This document shows, piece after piece, positions 1 through 9,558 of a stretch of DNA of 64,000 nucleotides. Below the pieces are notes generated by a model that saw only the letters and a program-made list of their open reading frames with translations, was not told where the DNA came from and did not search any database. The stretch covers positions 1 through 64,000 of the forward strand of contig NZ_WJIC01000018.1 in assembly GCF_009649815.1 (NCBI RefSeq), read 5' to 3'. Made by a program: the position numbers and the translations under genes. Each line of letters starts with the position of its first letter. Positions within the stretch are counted from its first letter, which is position 1. Source of the stretch: Nocardia sp. SYP-A9097 (GTDB taxonomy: Bacteria; Actinomycetota; Actinomycetes; Mycobacteriales; Mycobacteriaceae).

Positions 1-1336
1 CTTCCTTGGCCCACTCGGTGATGTGGTGCACCGCCGACAGGGACGCGGGCGCGCTGCAATCCGGTCGGGTGCAACCCTTTTCGGCTGCGATGAGAGCCAA
101 CCGCTGGGCCTTGGTGGCCAGGCGGTCGTCATGCCCGACGTGCAGGGGCAGGTCCGTCAGGGTGAATCCGGGAGTCGCGCCTGCCGAGCATTTTCCCACC
201 GAGCCGATCCCGGGCGTGGGGTTCTTCGCAGCGCCCTTACCGCGCGCACGGTTCCCCGGCGTGCGGCGTACACGCGCCACATGGACCGGTGCCCCGACCT
301 GGTCCAGGACTGCCACGAAGGTGCTCGAATCCTGGGCGGTGGTAGCCAATTTCAGGGCTTCGGACACCGACAGGGTTCCTCCCGTGGCCGTGGTCGCGAT
401 ACCGGTGCCGCGTTCGACATCGGCCACACTCATCGAGAGCAGTGCGGTGACCGGCAGGCCACGGTGGGTGCCCAGGATGGTGGGGTCGCATTCGAAACGC
501 AGGAACGCCAGCAGCGCATCATGATTGCGTTGCGCCGCGCTACGGGTGTCACGCTTGGCCGCTGCGGCCAGCACGGTGCGGTCGGTGGCTTGGGTCGTGG
601 TACAGGGGCTGTCGGGGTCTTCGGGGTTGCACATGCCGGGGCGCGCGAGTTTGGCCAGCAGCGGATCCAGCACCGCACGCAGGGTCGGGGTGAGTTCACC
701 CGACACCGGGGACATCCCATTCACGCGCTGACGACCGATGGTCAACCCACGCAGACGTTGCCGATCCCGGTCGGCGGCGAGTTCACCATCGGGGTTGACC
801 CGCATCATGATTTCGTTGCCCAACCGCGGCAGGGTATCGGGGAAGCCGTTGCAGGCGTAGTCGGTCAGGATCTGTTGGGCGGCTTCCTTTTTGCGGTCCG
901 GCAAGCTGTCGGGGAGGCGGTGCATGATGGCCATGATGTGGCGGGCGTGGTCGGCGGAGATCTCGCCTGCACGCTGCGCCTCGGCCACATACGGCAGTAC
1001 CGGCTCGAGCTCGCCGGTGGGAAAGACCCTGGGAGCCAACAGTTGTGCGGCATTCCAGCGTGCGGTCGCATCCGCGTGCGACAACCGCAGGGTCTGTTCG
1101 AGGAATTTGATCGGGGTCGACGCGCCTGCGCGGGCGGCCAGGCAGCGGGTGCCGGTCTCCACGGTCAGGCGATGCTTGACCGCTTCCAGTTTGCGCAGGC
1201 TCGATTCCACCTCACGCATGACCGCGATGAATTCGGTATCCAGGTGCGGGGTCAGATCCGCGTCCAGGAGGCCGTCCACCGCTACAGCCAGCGCCGAAGC
1301 ACTGACTGTCAATGCGGTGTTTCCTCCTGAATTCAT
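1..1336 (-). CDS. DUF222 / HNH endonuclease domain protein (13E12 repeat family), truncated by window edge
   Basis: The reverse strand is open from about 1336 to the window start (at least 445 codons). The translation begins MNSGGNTALTVSASALAV and contains the helical DUF222 region, then a C-terminal zinc/HNH start: a CTRPDC pair of cysteines followed by an HHITEWAKE segment that reaches the edge, so the rest of the HNH motif is missing. This architecture is that of the multicopy 13E12 family of actinobacteria, usually annotated as HNH endonuclease of unknown role and often linked to mobile DNA. Start choice is uncertain. ATG at 1336 has only a weak AAAGG upstream, whereas an in-frame TTG at 1312 sits ten bases after a perfect AGGAGG, so translation may begin there. 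The next gene on the same strand ends at 1421, so the two need not share a transcript. Confidence 0.85.
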   Translation of the reverse strand, partial: MNSGGNTALTVSASALAVAVDGLLDADLTPHLDTEFIAVMREVESSLRKLEAVKHRLTVETGTRCLAARAGASTPIKFLEQTLRLSHADATARWNAAQLLAPRVFPTGELEPVLPYVAEAQRAGEISADHARHIMAIMHRLPDSLPDRKKEAAQQILTDYACNGFPDTLPRLGNEIMMRVNPDGELAADRDRQRLRGLTIGRQRVNGMSPVSGELTPTLRAVLDPLLAKLARPGMCNPEDPDSPCTTTQATDRTVLAAAAKRDTRSAAQRNHDALLAFLRFECDPTILGTHRGLPVTALLSMSVADVERGTGIATTATGGTLSVSEALKLATTAQDSSTFVAVLDQVGAPVHVARVRRTPGNRARGKGAAKNPTPGIGSVGKCSAGATPGFTLTDLPLHVGHDDRLATKAQRLALIAAEKGCTRPDCSAPASLSAVHHITEWAKE

Positions 1337-1420
1337 GCCTTTATTCTACCGTGATAACACAGACCACGAAAGGCGAATTCTATTGTGATGCAAGGATTTT
1401 CAGAAGGAATTGCCTTTCAT

Positions 1421-3040
1421 TCACATGTCCAGCAATTTCCGTTTCAACACCTTGCCGGTGGGGTTGCGCGGGAGCTCTTCGAGGAAGACGACTTCGCGAG
1501 GCACCTTATATCTGGCGAGGTTGGCTTTCACGAAGTCGCGAACGTCATCCGCGGTGCAGGACCGCCCCTCGTTGACTACCACGAAAGCCTTTAGACGCGA
1601 ACCGAATTGGTCATCCGGTACGCCGATTACGGCTGCCTCACGGACGGCCGCGTGGGTGTACAGCAGCTCCTCCACTTCGACCGGGAAGACGTTCTCACCG
1701 CCGGAGACGATCATGTCGTCATCACGTCCGTCGATGAAAAGTCTTCCGGCCCTGTCGAAATGGCCGACATCACCCGACGACATCAGGCCACGGATGATCT
1801 CCTTGTGCCCACCACCCGTATAGCCTTCGAACTGAATGACATTGCCGACGAATATGCGCCCGGTCGCCCCGGCGGGTAGCTTGCGGCCCTCGTCATCGAG
1901 AATCTCGACTCGCGCACCGAGCACCGGGCGGCCGACGCACCCGGGCTCCACCGCCAGATCCTCCGGCGTGGCAATGGTCGCGTACGCGACTTCCGTTGAG
2001 CCGTAAAGGTTGTAGACCACCGGGCCGAAGGTGGCGGTCACCTCCCGGCACAGCTGCGCGCCGAGCTGGGATCCGGCGACGAAGATGATGCGCAGCGCGG
2101 ACAGGTCGCGTCCGGTGACGCCCTTGCCGCCGAGGTCGATCATGCGCGCCAGCATGACCGGTACCACGATCATGGCGGTGGCGTGATTGCTTGCGACACT
2201 GTCGATCGCGGCCTGCGGGTCGAAGAGGCGGCGGATCACCAGTGTCGAGCCGAAGCCGAGAGTCAGCATGCCGCAGGCGAATCCGAGGGTGTGGAACATG
2301 GGCGCGCAGCATTCGGTCACCTCGCCCGCCCGGAATGGTGTCTTGGAGAGCAGACCACCAAGGGAGGCAAGCGATTTCGGCTCCGGGCGGGGCGCGCCCT
2401 TGGGTGTACCGGTGGTGCCGCTGGTGAGCAGGATGATGCGCGGCTCGGCTCCCGGCCACGGTGGCGCGTCGGGTGAGCCGTCGGCGATCAGCTCTTCCAG
2501 GCTGTCCGCGCTGGGCTCATCCGTCCACGCCAGATATCTGCCCCGCGGCGGCGACACCTCATCCAGCATGTGCGCGTATTCGGCGTCGTACACCAGCAGA
2601 TCGGTGCCTTCACGCGTCGCGACGTCCCGAATCTGCGGTCCGGCGAAATCGGTATTGAGCAGAATGATCCGCGCCCCGCATTTGGCCGCCGCGAAGATCG
2701 CATCCACCAGCCCGCGATGATTGCGGGCCAGAATCGCCACGCCCTCACGGGGTTTCAGCCCGCGCGCCCGCCAGGCGTTGGCCAGCCGATTGGAGCGGTC
2801 CTCCAATTCGGCGAAGGTGAGCGACCCGAGTTCATCGATCAGAGCCGTCCGCCCGCCGTACCGCGCGGCCGAGAGCCGCAGCCCGGCGGCAATGGTCCCG
2901 TACCGCAGCATGGCGGTGGCGGCGGAGAGCAGCACCGTCGGCGATTCGATCCGCACCAGCCCGGCATCGAAGAACAAGCGCGCCGATTCGAGCTCCAGAC
3001 AGGCCCGCTCCCCCACCGTCCGAATCAGCCCGAGTGTCAT
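1421..3040 (-). CDS. AMP-binding acyl-CoA synthetase (FadD2/FadD12-like)
   Basis: About 539 residues from the preferred start; the frame is open upstream to 3139, but that Gly/Arg-rich extension is unlike the family. It adenylates a fatty acid with ATP and transfers it to CoA (or leaves acyl-AMP). Visible motifs: P-loop-like LLTSGTTGTPKGAPRP near residues 205-220, YGSTEV in the middle, the SSGDVGHFD and DGRDDDMIVSGGENVFP adenylation motifs, and the C-terminal PRNPTGKVLKRKLL with the catalytic lysine. The hydrophobic N-terminus before the ligase domain is typical of FadD2/FadD12-type proteins. It lies 148 nt downstream of another ligase on the same strand, so co-transcription is possible. The substrate cannot be told from sequence. 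Confidence 0.9.
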   Translation of the reverse strand: MTLGLIRTVGERACLELESARLFFDAGLVRIESPTVLLSAATAMLRYGTIAAGLRLSAARYGGRTALIDELGSLTFAELEDRSNRLANAWRARGLKPREGVAILARNHRGLVDAIFAAAKCGARIILLNTDFAGPQIRDVATREGTDLLVYDAEYAHMLDEVSPPRGRYLAWTDEPSADSLEELIADGSPDAPPWPGAEPRIILLTSGTTGTPKGAPRPEPKSLASLGGLLSKTPFRAGEVTECCAPMFHTLGFACGMLTLGFGSTLVIRRLFDPQAAIDSVASNHATAMIVVPVMLARMIDLGGKGVTGRDLSALRIIFVAGSQLGAQLCREVTATFGPVVYNLYGSTEVAYATIATPEDLAVEPGCVGRPVLGARVEILDDEGRKLPAGATGRIFVGNVIQFEGYTGGGHKEIIRGLMSSGDVGHFDRAGRLFIDGRDDDMIVSGGENVFPVEVEELLYTHAAVREAAVIGVPDDQFGSRLKAFVVVNEGRSCTADDVRDFVKANLARYKVPREVVFLEELPRNPTGKVLKRKLLDM

Positions 3041-3188
3041 CCCCGCACCCCGTTCCGCAATCCCGTGAACTGCGGTTTCCCCTGCGCGCGTTGCACTTCC
3101 ACCCGGACCTCCTCGTCCGCCCCTGCGTTTTGCGGGCATCTGCCCTCAAACTAACCGTACGGGCGAGGAGGCGCGAGCGGAATGCCTC

Positions 3189-4826
3189 TCAGGACAGCGT
3201 GGTGACGATCAGCGCGCCATCGGCGTACTGCGCCCGCAGCCGCTTCTTGTCGAATTTGCCGACACTGGTCTTGGGCACCTCTTCGATGAAGGCCCAATGC
3301 TCAGGCAGCTGCCACTTGGCGAACTTGTCGGCCAGGAAGTCACGCAATTCCTCCGGCTTCGCCTCCGCGCCGGGGGCCAGCACGACCGCGACCAGCGGGC
3401 GCTCGTCCCACTTCTCGTCCGGAATGCCGATGACCGCGGCCTCGGCGACACCCGGATGCCCGACGACGGCGTTCTCCAGATCCACCGAGGAGATCCATTC
3501 GCCACCGGACTTGATGACATCCTTGGACCGATCCACCAGTGTCAGATAGCCATTGGGGCTGATCTTGCCGACGTCACCGGTGCGCAGCCAGCCGTCGTCG
3601 AACTTGTCGGGATCGACCTCGCCGCCGGTCGGCGAGTAGTACGAGCCGGTGATCCACGGGCCGCGCACCTCCAGCTCGCCCAGCGCGACACCGTCATTGG
3701 GCAGCACGCTGCCGTCATCGGCGACCAGGCGCGCCTGCACACCCGCCGGGAAGCGGCCCTGGGTGTACCGGTAGGCCCACTCCTGCTCACCCTCGGACGT
3801 GGCGGGCGCGTGCGCGACCGAGCCGAGCGGGGAGGTTTCGGTCATGCCCCAGGCGTGCAGCAGCTTCACGCCGTGCAGCTCTTCGAAGGCCCGCATCATG
3901 GACGGCGGTACGGCGGCGCCACCGACCACACAGGTACGCAGATGCGAAATGTCCTGCGGCGCGGCCTGCAATCCGGCCAGTACGCCACCCCAGATGGTCG
4001 GCACGGCCGCGGCGAAGGTCGGCTTGACGGCGGCCATCATCTCCAGCAGCGGTGCGGGCTGCAGGAAGCGGTCCGGCATGAGCAGGTTCGCGCCGGACAT
4101 CATGGCCGCGTACGGCAGACCCCAGGCATTGGCGTGGAACAGCGGCACGATGGCGAGCACGGTGTCACGCTCGCTGAAACCCATGCCGTTGGGCGCGCAC
4201 ACCTGCATGGCGTGCAGGTAGTTCGAGCGGTGCGAGTAGACGACGCCCTTGGGGTCGCCGGTGGTGCCGGAGGTGTAGCACATTCCGGCGCCGGAGCGCT
4301 CGTCCACGATCGGGTAGTCGTAGGTATCCGGTTGTGCCGCAAGCAGTTCCGCGTAGGAGTGCACCTGCACACCCTCGGGTGCGGTGAGCGCGGCGGCATC
4401 ACCGTTGACCACGACCACGTGCCGCACCGTCTTCAGATTCGGCAGGTACTGCGCGAACATCGGCAGCAGCGAGCCGTCGACGATGACCACCTGATCCTCG
4501 GCGTGGTTGGCGACGTAGACCAACTGCTCGGGGAAGAGCCGGATATTCAGCGCGTGCAGTACCGCGCCCATGGCGGGCACGGCCACGTACACGACCATGT
4601 GCTCATTGTTGTTCCACATGAAGGTGCCGACTCGGTCGCCCTCACCGATGCCGAGGTCACGCAAGGCATTGGCGAGGCGGGCGGCGTCCGCGCCGATCTC
4701 ACGAAAAGTCTGGGTGCGAATACCGTCTCCGGTCCAGGTCGAAATGGTGCTGTCGCCTTGGAATGTGGACGCGTACCGCAGCAGTGTCGCGAGTGACAGC
4801 TGCTCGTCCTGCATGGTGCTCAACAT
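3189..4826 (-). CDS. Long/medium-chain fatty-acid--CoA ligase
   Basis: 545 residues, full length for the AlkK/FadD14-like medium- to long-chain acyl-CoA ligases. The ATP-binding loop is CYTSGTTGDPKGVVYSHRS near residue 190. The middle motif is HAWGMTETSPLG, followed by DDGWLRTGDVGKISPNGYL, the hinge DRSKDVIKSGGEWISS, and the C-terminal lysine motif KTSVGKFDKKRLR. These are the canonical motifs of cytosolic fatty-acid activating enzymes feeding beta-oxidation or lipid synthesis. Start is MLSTMQDEQLS at 4826 with GGGAG about 11 bases upstream; the methionine four codons later is an alternative. It is the upstream member of a likely two-gene unit with the ligase at 1421-3040. Confidence 0.92.
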   Translation of the reverse strand: MLSTMQDEQLSLATLLRYASTFQGDSTISTWTGDGIRTQTFREIGADAARLANALRDLGIGEGDRVGTFMWNNNEHMVVYVAVPAMGAVLHALNIRLFPEQLVYVANHAEDQVVIVDGSLLPMFAQYLPNLKTVRHVVVVNGDAAALTAPEGVQVHSYAELLAAQPDTYDYPIVDERSGAGMCYTSGTTGDPKGVVYSHRSNYLHAMQVCAPNGMGFSERDTVLAIVPLFHANAWGLPYAAMMSGANLLMPDRFLQPAPLLEMMAAVKPTFAAAVPTIWGGVLAGLQAAPQDISHLRTCVVGGAAVPPSMMRAFEELHGVKLLHAWGMTETSPLGSVAHAPATSEGEQEWAYRYTQGRFPAGVQARLVADDGSVLPNDGVALGELEVRGPWITGSYYSPTGGEVDPDKFDDGWLRTGDVGKISPNGYLTLVDRSKDVIKSGGEWISSVDLENAVVGHPGVAEAAVIGIPDEKWDERPLVAVVLAPGAEAKPEELRDFLADKFAKWQLPEHWAFIEEVPKTSVGKFDKKRLRAQYADGALIVTTLS

Positions 4827-5334
4827 TTCCCAACCGCTCCCTACATATCCCTACTGGAGAGTGAACTGAGTCACTTCCCGGCAGGATAGCCGAATTCGGA
4901 CACGGCCGGTTCGGCGGTCTACTGATGGCAATCCGAAAGCAAACGCACGTTTATGACCGCGGACGGCGGACCCCACCTCCGCCGCCCGCGGTTGTCGCCG
5001 ACTTGCCACCGCCTACACGATGACCCGCCGGCTTCGAAGTCCCGGCCAGGATCAGGCTTGCAACGACGCCCCCTGCGGCGCCGCAGAATAGCCAATCACT
5101 AACCAGGACAAGCAAATTGGAGCACGATTCTCCGTGAATATATGTAGTCGGACAGGAGGCTGTCCAGTCGAGGACAGCGACGCAGGTCAGACGGCGCTCA
5201 CCGTCCCAGAAAGATGCCGGTGAGCCCGGATCGCGGCGGCGACAGCAAACCCGACTCGCAGAAATGGCCGAAAATACCGATTCGATGACCGTGGATGTCT
5301 GCGTGACCAGCGCCGATAGCTTTAATGTCGAGTC
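4827..5334. other. Intergenic region between divergent ligase and BVMO genes
   Basis: 508 bases separate two divergently oriented genes and must hold both promoters. Composition is locally less GC-rich (for example around 5130-5150) than the flanking genes. The long open frame on the reverse strand through here runs antisense through the BVMO gene and shows no protein-like features. I see no RNA gene, transposon end or clear operator. Confidence 0.6.
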
Positions 5335-6804
5335 ATGAATCGTGAGCCGTCCATCCTGATCATCGGCGCCGGCTTCGCCGGACTCGGCATGGCGCTGGAA
5401 TTGCAGCGCCACGGCCTGACCAACTTCAGCATTCTGGAGAAGGCCGCCGATCTGGGCGGCGTCTGGCGCGAGAACACCTACCCGGGCGCGGCCTGTGATG
5501 TCCCCTCGCCGCTCTACTCCTGGTCGTTCGAGCCGAAAACCGATTGGCCGCGGCGGTTTTCGCATCAGGCCGATATCCACGAATACATGCGCGGCGTCGC
5601 CGAGAAGCACGGCCTGCCCGCGAAGATCGAATTCGGCGTCGAGGTCACCGAGGCGGAATTCGATGAGCAGTCCGGCATTTGGCGGGTCCGCACCTCCGAC
5701 GGCGTCACCCATATCGCCGATATTCTGATTCCGGCGGTGGGTCAGCTCTCCCGCCCCGCCATGCCGAATCTGCCGGGCATCGACAGCTTCACCGGCGCGG
5801 CCTTCCACTCCGCCGAATGGGATCATTCGGTGGATCTCACCGGTAAACGGGTGGCGTGCATCGGCACGGGAGCCAGTGCCATCCAATACATTCCGGCGAT
5901 CCAGCCCAAGGTGGCGCAGCTGACACTGTTCCAGCGCTCGGCGGCGTGGGTGCTGCCGAAGTTCGATACCGAGTACAGCGCGCTGCACAAGGCGATGTTC
6001 AAACACGTACCGATCACCCGGCTGGCGGAGCGGTTCGCCATCTGGGGACTGTTCGAGGTGCTGGCCTTGGCGCTCACCGATATTCCGGCCATGAAGACCC
6101 CTGTTGTCGCCCTCGCCGATCGGCATCGGCGAGCCCAGGTGCCCGATCCGGTGCTGCGCGACAAGCTGACTCCCGATTACGCGGCCGGCTGCAAGCGCGG
6201 GCTGTTCTCCAACGAGTACCTGCCGGCGCTCGGGCAGCCGAACGTCCAGGTGGAGACCACGGCCATCGAGGCGGTCACCCCGACCGGGATTCGCACCGCC
6301 GACGGCGTCGAACATCCGGTGGATGTGATCATCTACGGCACCGGCTTCAAGGGCACGGAATTCCTTGCGCCCATGCACATTTACGGTCTCAACGGGCGCA
6401 AGCTGGCCGACGAGTGGTCCGCCGAGGGCGCGCGCGCCTACCTCGGCATGTCGGTGCCCGGCTTCCCGAATCTGTTCATGATGTACGGGCCGAACACCAA
6501 TGTGGGGTCGGGTTCGATCATCTATATGCTGGAGTCGCAGGCCCGGTACATCCGGCAGGTGGCGGAGTACCTGGCGGCACGGCCCGGGTGGTTCTTGGCA
6601 GCCAAACCAGAGGTCGAGCAGGACTGGGACGACTGGCTACAGCGCCGTCTGAAGGACACCCCGTGGAATTTCTGCTCCAGCTGGTATCGCAATGCCTCGG
6701 GCCGGATCACCAATAACTGGCCGGGCGCGACAGCGCTGTTCCGCTGGAAGACAAGCACTTTCAAGCCGTCCGACTACGACGAGGAGCGGGCCGCGGCCCG
6801 CTGA
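5335..6804 (+). CDS. Flavin-binding monooxygenase, Baeyer-Villiger type
   Basis: 489 residues. The FAD Rossmann motif GAGFAGLG is at residues 11-18, the BVMO fingerprint FxGxxxHxxxW is present as FTGAAFHSAEW near residues 152-162, and the NADP Rossmann motif GTGASAIQ follows. The set defines class B flavoprotein monooxygenases that insert oxygen into ketones or oxidise heteroatoms using NADPH and O2. The C-terminal RITNNWPG segment and overall length match the numerous BVMO-like proteins of Nocardia, Rhodococcus and Mycobacterium. A close paralogue lies at 47717-49168. It is transcribed away from two acyl-CoA ligases, which suggests but does not prove a role in ketone or lipid breakdown. A 9-bp hairpin follows the stop codon. 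Confidence 0.92.
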   Translation: MNREPSILIIGAGFAGLGMALELQRHGLTNFSILEKAADLGGVWRENTYPGAACDVPSPLYSWSFEPKTDWPRRFSHQADIHEYMRGVAEKHGLPAKIEFGVEVTEAEFDEQSGIWRVRTSDGVTHIADILIPAVGQLSRPAMPNLPGIDSFTGAAFHSAEWDHSVDLTGKRVACIGTGASAIQYIPAIQPKVAQLTLFQRSAAWVLPKFDTEYSALHKAMFKHVPITRLAERFAIWGLFEVLALALTDIPAMKTPVVALADRHRRAQVPDPVLRDKLTPDYAAGCKRGLFSNEYLPALGQPNVQVETTAIEAVTPTGIRTADGVEHPVDVIIYGTGFKGTEFLAPMHIYGLNGRKLADEWSAEGARAYLGMSVPGFPNLFMMYGPNTNVGSGSIIYMLESQARYIRQVAEYLAARPGWFLAAKPEVEQDWDDWLQRRLKDTPWNFCSSWYRNASGRITNNWPGATALFRWKTSTFKPSDYDEERAAAR

Positions 6805-6815
6805 GCGATCCGGCG

Positions 6816-6841
6816 ATGGGCACGAACACCAGCGTGCCCAT
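6816..6841 (+). terminator. Hairpin terminator after BVMO gene
   Basis: Perfect 9-bp inverted repeat ATGGGCACG / CGTGCCCAT with an 8-nt loop, starting 11 bases after the stop codon. There is no U-run, as is common for actinobacterial I-shaped terminators. Confidence 0.55.
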
Positions 6842-7019
6842 ACACCCGCCCTATGCCCCCTGTGCCTAACCAACATCCAGCGGCCGACTCCCCGCACCCC
6901 GCCGCCCGCAAAACACCCCTGCGACGCCGCGAACCATCCGCACCGATATGAATGCGACCCCCAGCTCCCCAACCAGGTAGACTCCCCGACGTTCAGGTCG
7001 CCCACCAGCAACCGGTCCA

Positions 7020-7095
7020 GCCTTCGTAGCTCAGGGGATAGAGCAACCCTCTCCTAAAGGGTAGGTCGCAGGTTCGATTCCTGCCGAGGGCACCA
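7020..7095 (+). tRNA. tRNA-Arg (anticodon CCT)
   Basis: A full cloverleaf can be drawn: acceptor GCCTTCG/CGAGGGC (7020-7026 with 7085-7091, one G-T pair), D-arm GCTC/GAGC, anticodon stem ACCCT/AGGGT enclosing loop CTCCTAA (anticodon CCT), and T-arm GCAGG/CCTGC with TTCGATT loop. The discriminator is A at 7092 and CCA is encoded at 7093-7095. It decodes AGG. The following DNA looks accessory, and tRNA 3' ends are common integration sites, but no second attachment copy was seen. Confidence 0.96.
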
Positions 7096-7427
7096 AAGAT
7101 GCGTGCTTCGCCCTCGGGCAACGTGATGTGCCCGTGGTAGTCCTCGAGGTCTCGGCCGAAGAACTTCAGTCCAACCGCAGCCGTGCCGAGCAGGGCGAAG
7201 ATGATGGACGTGATCAGGGGGATTAGGCCCTCACTCCACACCGCTCCGTCACCAGCTGATAGTCCAGCCAGATCGACGTTAAACACCTGCGTCACAAAGC
7301 ACAGCAGCACCGGAAAGTCCAGCAACGCAGCCCAAGTCGAGAACCGGTGCGCCCAGGCTGGCACCCGCCGATGTTTCAGGCTGCCCGCGGCGCACTCCTC
7401 GGTGACCTTGGTGCTGGCTACCCTCAT
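7096..7427 (-). pseudogene. Remnant of a small integral membrane protein gene, abutting tRNA-Arg
   Basis: The reverse strand encodes roughly 110 plausible residues starting MRVASTKVTEECAAG, with two hydrophobic segments (FSTWAALLDFPVLLCFVTQV and LIPLITSIIFALLGTAAVGL) and a polar tail ending EDYHGHITLPEGEARIFG. The frame then runs straight into the antisense of the tRNA gene, giving the tell-tale artefact NRTCDLPFRRG, so its natural C-terminus is missing or the gene ends fortuitously there. I do not recognise the family; two-helix proteins of this size occur in actinobacterial mobile elements. It could be a 3'-truncated gene left at an insertion junction, or simply a poorly conserved small protein. 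Confidence 0.4.
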
Positions 7428-7547
7428 CCGCTCGGCTGCGGCGGTTGGCGATCGAGCGGCACAAGACTCTCCCGATCTCTACATGCCACTACAGATGTTC
7501 GCCGAACGATTCGCGGCCCCAGCGGTTGCGGCTCCGACGCTTCGGGA

Positions 7548-8153
7548 TCAGCCCACCAGCGGTACGCGGTCCACAACCGTCCACGAGTAGCGGTGCTGGT
7601 GACGTTCGAGTGCAACCAGCACAGCCTCCGTCACAGTCACGTCCACACTGCGGAGAGTGGCGTTGATCGTTTCAGCTGCTGACACCGCCCGATCCGAGAG
7701 CCTGTCGCCTACCGGGTAGGCAACTGTCACATGCGGATTGGAGCTAGACCTCTTCACCGGTGCCTCGGGAAAGACCGACAAGGTAGCTGCCCGAAGCCTG
7801 TTGCGAAGGGCATGGACGCGCTGAACAGGCCCCACCTCAAAGCCCATCGCACCACGGAGATTCTTCAGCTGGTCGATCGTCACAGTGAACGGTGCTAGGT
7901 CCGTACAAGCGCTTCGCGCGGCCGTGGCGATCACGTCGAGTTCGGCTGGCGTGCTCTGTCCGGCGTACATGATTCTGTCCAGCGTCAGGTGGAGTCCATC
8001 CGGAGGGACCGGATAGAAGTACCTGACGTCGATTGCCTCTTGGCATTCTTTCACCAAGTTATGGAGCTCCGAAGAGTACTCAAAGGTCAGGAACCAGTAG
8101 TGGCCCAGCGGGCCGATCTGCCCGCCGCGCTTCTGTGCCCGGGAATCATCCAT
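7548..8153 (-). CDS. 2H phosphoesterase superfamily protein (2'-5' RNA ligase / cyclic phosphodiesterase-like)
   Basis: 201 residues carrying the two HxT signatures that define the family: HLTL at residues 55-58 and HVTV at residues 141-144, about 86 residues apart as expected for the two-lobed 2H fold. Family members hydrolyse 2',3'-cyclic phosphates or act on 2'-5' RNA linkages; the substrate here is unknown. Its start overlaps the end of the upstream XRE/TPR gene by 8 bases, so the two are very probably translationally coupled. This regulator-plus-2H pairing suggests a regulated RNA- or nucleotide-processing function. No signal peptide or membrane segment is visible. Confidence 0.85.
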   Translation of the reverse strand: MDDSRAQKRGGQIGPLGHYWFLTFEYSSELHNLVKECQEAIDVRYFYPVPPDGLHLTLDRIMYAGQSTPAELDVIATAARSACTDLAPFTVTIDQLKNLRGAMGFEVGPVQRVHALRNRLRAATLSVFPEAPVKRSSSNPHVTVAYPVGDRLSDRAVSAAETINATLRSVDVTVTEAVLVALERHQHRYSWTVVDRVPLVG

Positions 8154-9558
8154 GCTGTTCGTCGAGACCCTTCAGACTTGCGAGTGTCTCTTGCACCGTA
8201 CGCAGTTGGGCGGTGTCGCCCCACTTGGCAGCGGCATCGTGGGCGAACTCCAGGCCGCGGCGACGAACTTGCATCATCGGCTTGCCCGGCGACACGTCGA
8301 GCGCATCGAGCATGATGCCTGCGGCCGCATCCAAGTCGGCGTCCTCGGCCAGGACGTGTGACCGCGCCAAATCGATCATTACCAGCGAACGGCCCCATGG
8401 GGAATTAGCGTCATTCATCTCAGGCAAGGCCAGTTCGACGTACTGCTCGACCCTGTCCGGCCTGGCCAGGGATAGAAATGAAGTAGCCGCGTTTCCTGCC
8501 ACCTGCGCCGGACTGTAGCTCTCCAGCGAGATGCTCGAGGGAACCCCGGCCGGCGCCCCATTGTCTGCCATGAGTTCGTATGCCCGATCCACCGCCCGAC
8601 GGACCGCCTCGGCATCGCCAAGTTTGCCCGCTGCCCGCGCAACACCATTGACCGCTAAGCGAACACTTTGCGGTCCGGCTCCAGCATGAGCCAGGCCGTC
8701 CTCGGCGTAGCGCAGCGCCTCGACGTACTGCCCGGCGTAGTACTCACAGAAACTCTGCATGCCCCGGGCCCACCCCATGAGGTTTGGGTCCTGTGCGTAG
8801 TCGCCGAGCTGAAAACTCTCCAGGCAGTACGCACGGGCCAAGGAAAACTGGCCGCTTCCCACCGCGATGTAACCCAGGAGCCCCGACGTCTCGCTCGCAA
8901 CCTCGAACAGCCCGCTGCGCCGTGCCGGATGGCCACACTCATCGAGGAGTTCATCGAGCCATGCACGCTGTTTCATAAGGGCGGGAACAAGTTCGGACGG
9001 ATCATCTACCGTCTCGTACCCAGCGATGCTCTGGAGCGTGCTCAGCTGCAGCTGTGCGATGATCTCGGGATTCACAGATCGGCTCAGCTTGTGGACGCGG
9101 CTGAGTACGGTGATCAGCTCTTCAGTCACCCCGGGATCCGTCGGCGGGGACGGCTCCTTCGTTTGATCATCATTGATGCTCGTCGCCTGACCACGACCGA
9201 AACGGAACGAGTCGCTTTCGGACCCGCGAGCTGACGAAGCTCTGAGCTCCGTTCCCTCCGAAGCGCTTCCAGCTGAGCGCCGCGACGATGACGGGTTTCG
9301 TGCCCGCCATACCGACTCACCGTCGGCCACGATTTGCTCAAAACGTGCCCGATCATCAGGAGTCGCCCGCTGGCCGAGAGTGGTGTCAAGAATCGACTGA
9401 GTGTTAGTACGCGGCTTGACTGCGCTGAGGCCAGTGCGCCAATTGTTGACAGTGGTTGTCTCCACCCCGAGCATCGCGGCGAAGTCGCGAACCGACCGCC
9501 GCATTGCTTCCTGGAGCGCCACTGCTTCGAACCCGGTCCATGCCCGCCCTCTGACCAT
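8146..9558 (-). CDS. XRE-family HTH regulator with C-terminal TPR-like sensor domain
   Basis: 470 residues. The N-terminal helix-turn-helix is RDFAAMLGVETTTVNNWRTG near residues 24-43. A low-complexity Ser/Arg linker (about 90-140) follows, then an all-helical region rich in A-Y-E repeats (for example ARAYCLESFQLGDYAQDPN and QYVEALRYAEDGLAHAG) resembling tetratricopeptide repeats. Actinobacteria carry many such XRE-TPR regulators; the helical part is thought to bind a peptide or small ligand. An AGGT-type ribosome site precedes ATG 9558. The gene overlaps the 2H phosphoesterase downstream and is divergent from three tiny genes beginning at 9803; the 244-bp gap between them probably holds the regulated promoters. 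Confidence 0.85.
   Translation of the reverse strand: MVRGRAWTGFEAVALQEAMRRSVRDFAAMLGVETTTVNNWRTGLSAVKPRTNTQSILDTTLGQRATPDDRARFEQIVADGESVWRARNPSSSRRSAGSASEGTELRASSARGSESDSFRFGRGQATSINDDQTKEPSPPTDPGVTEELITVLSRVHKLSRSVNPEIIAQLQLSTLQSIAGYETVDDPSELVPALMKQRAWLDELLDECGHPARRSGLFEVASETSGLLGYIAVGSGQFSLARAYCLESFQLGDYAQDPNLMGWARGMQSFCEYYAGQYVEALRYAEDGLAHAGAGPQSVRLAVNGVARAAGKLGDAEAVRRAVDRAYELMADNGAPAGVPSSISLESYSPAQVAGNAATSFLSLARPDRVEQYVELALPEMNDANSPWGRSLVMIDLARSHVLAEDADLDAAAGIMLDALDVSPGKPMMQVRRRGLEFAHDAAAKWGDTAQLRTVQETLASLKGLDEQHG

Noticed and set aside
4951..6378. 475-codon reverse-strand frame
   Set aside because: Antisense to the BVMO gene and rich in Arg/Gly/His low-complexity; no motif or ribosome site.
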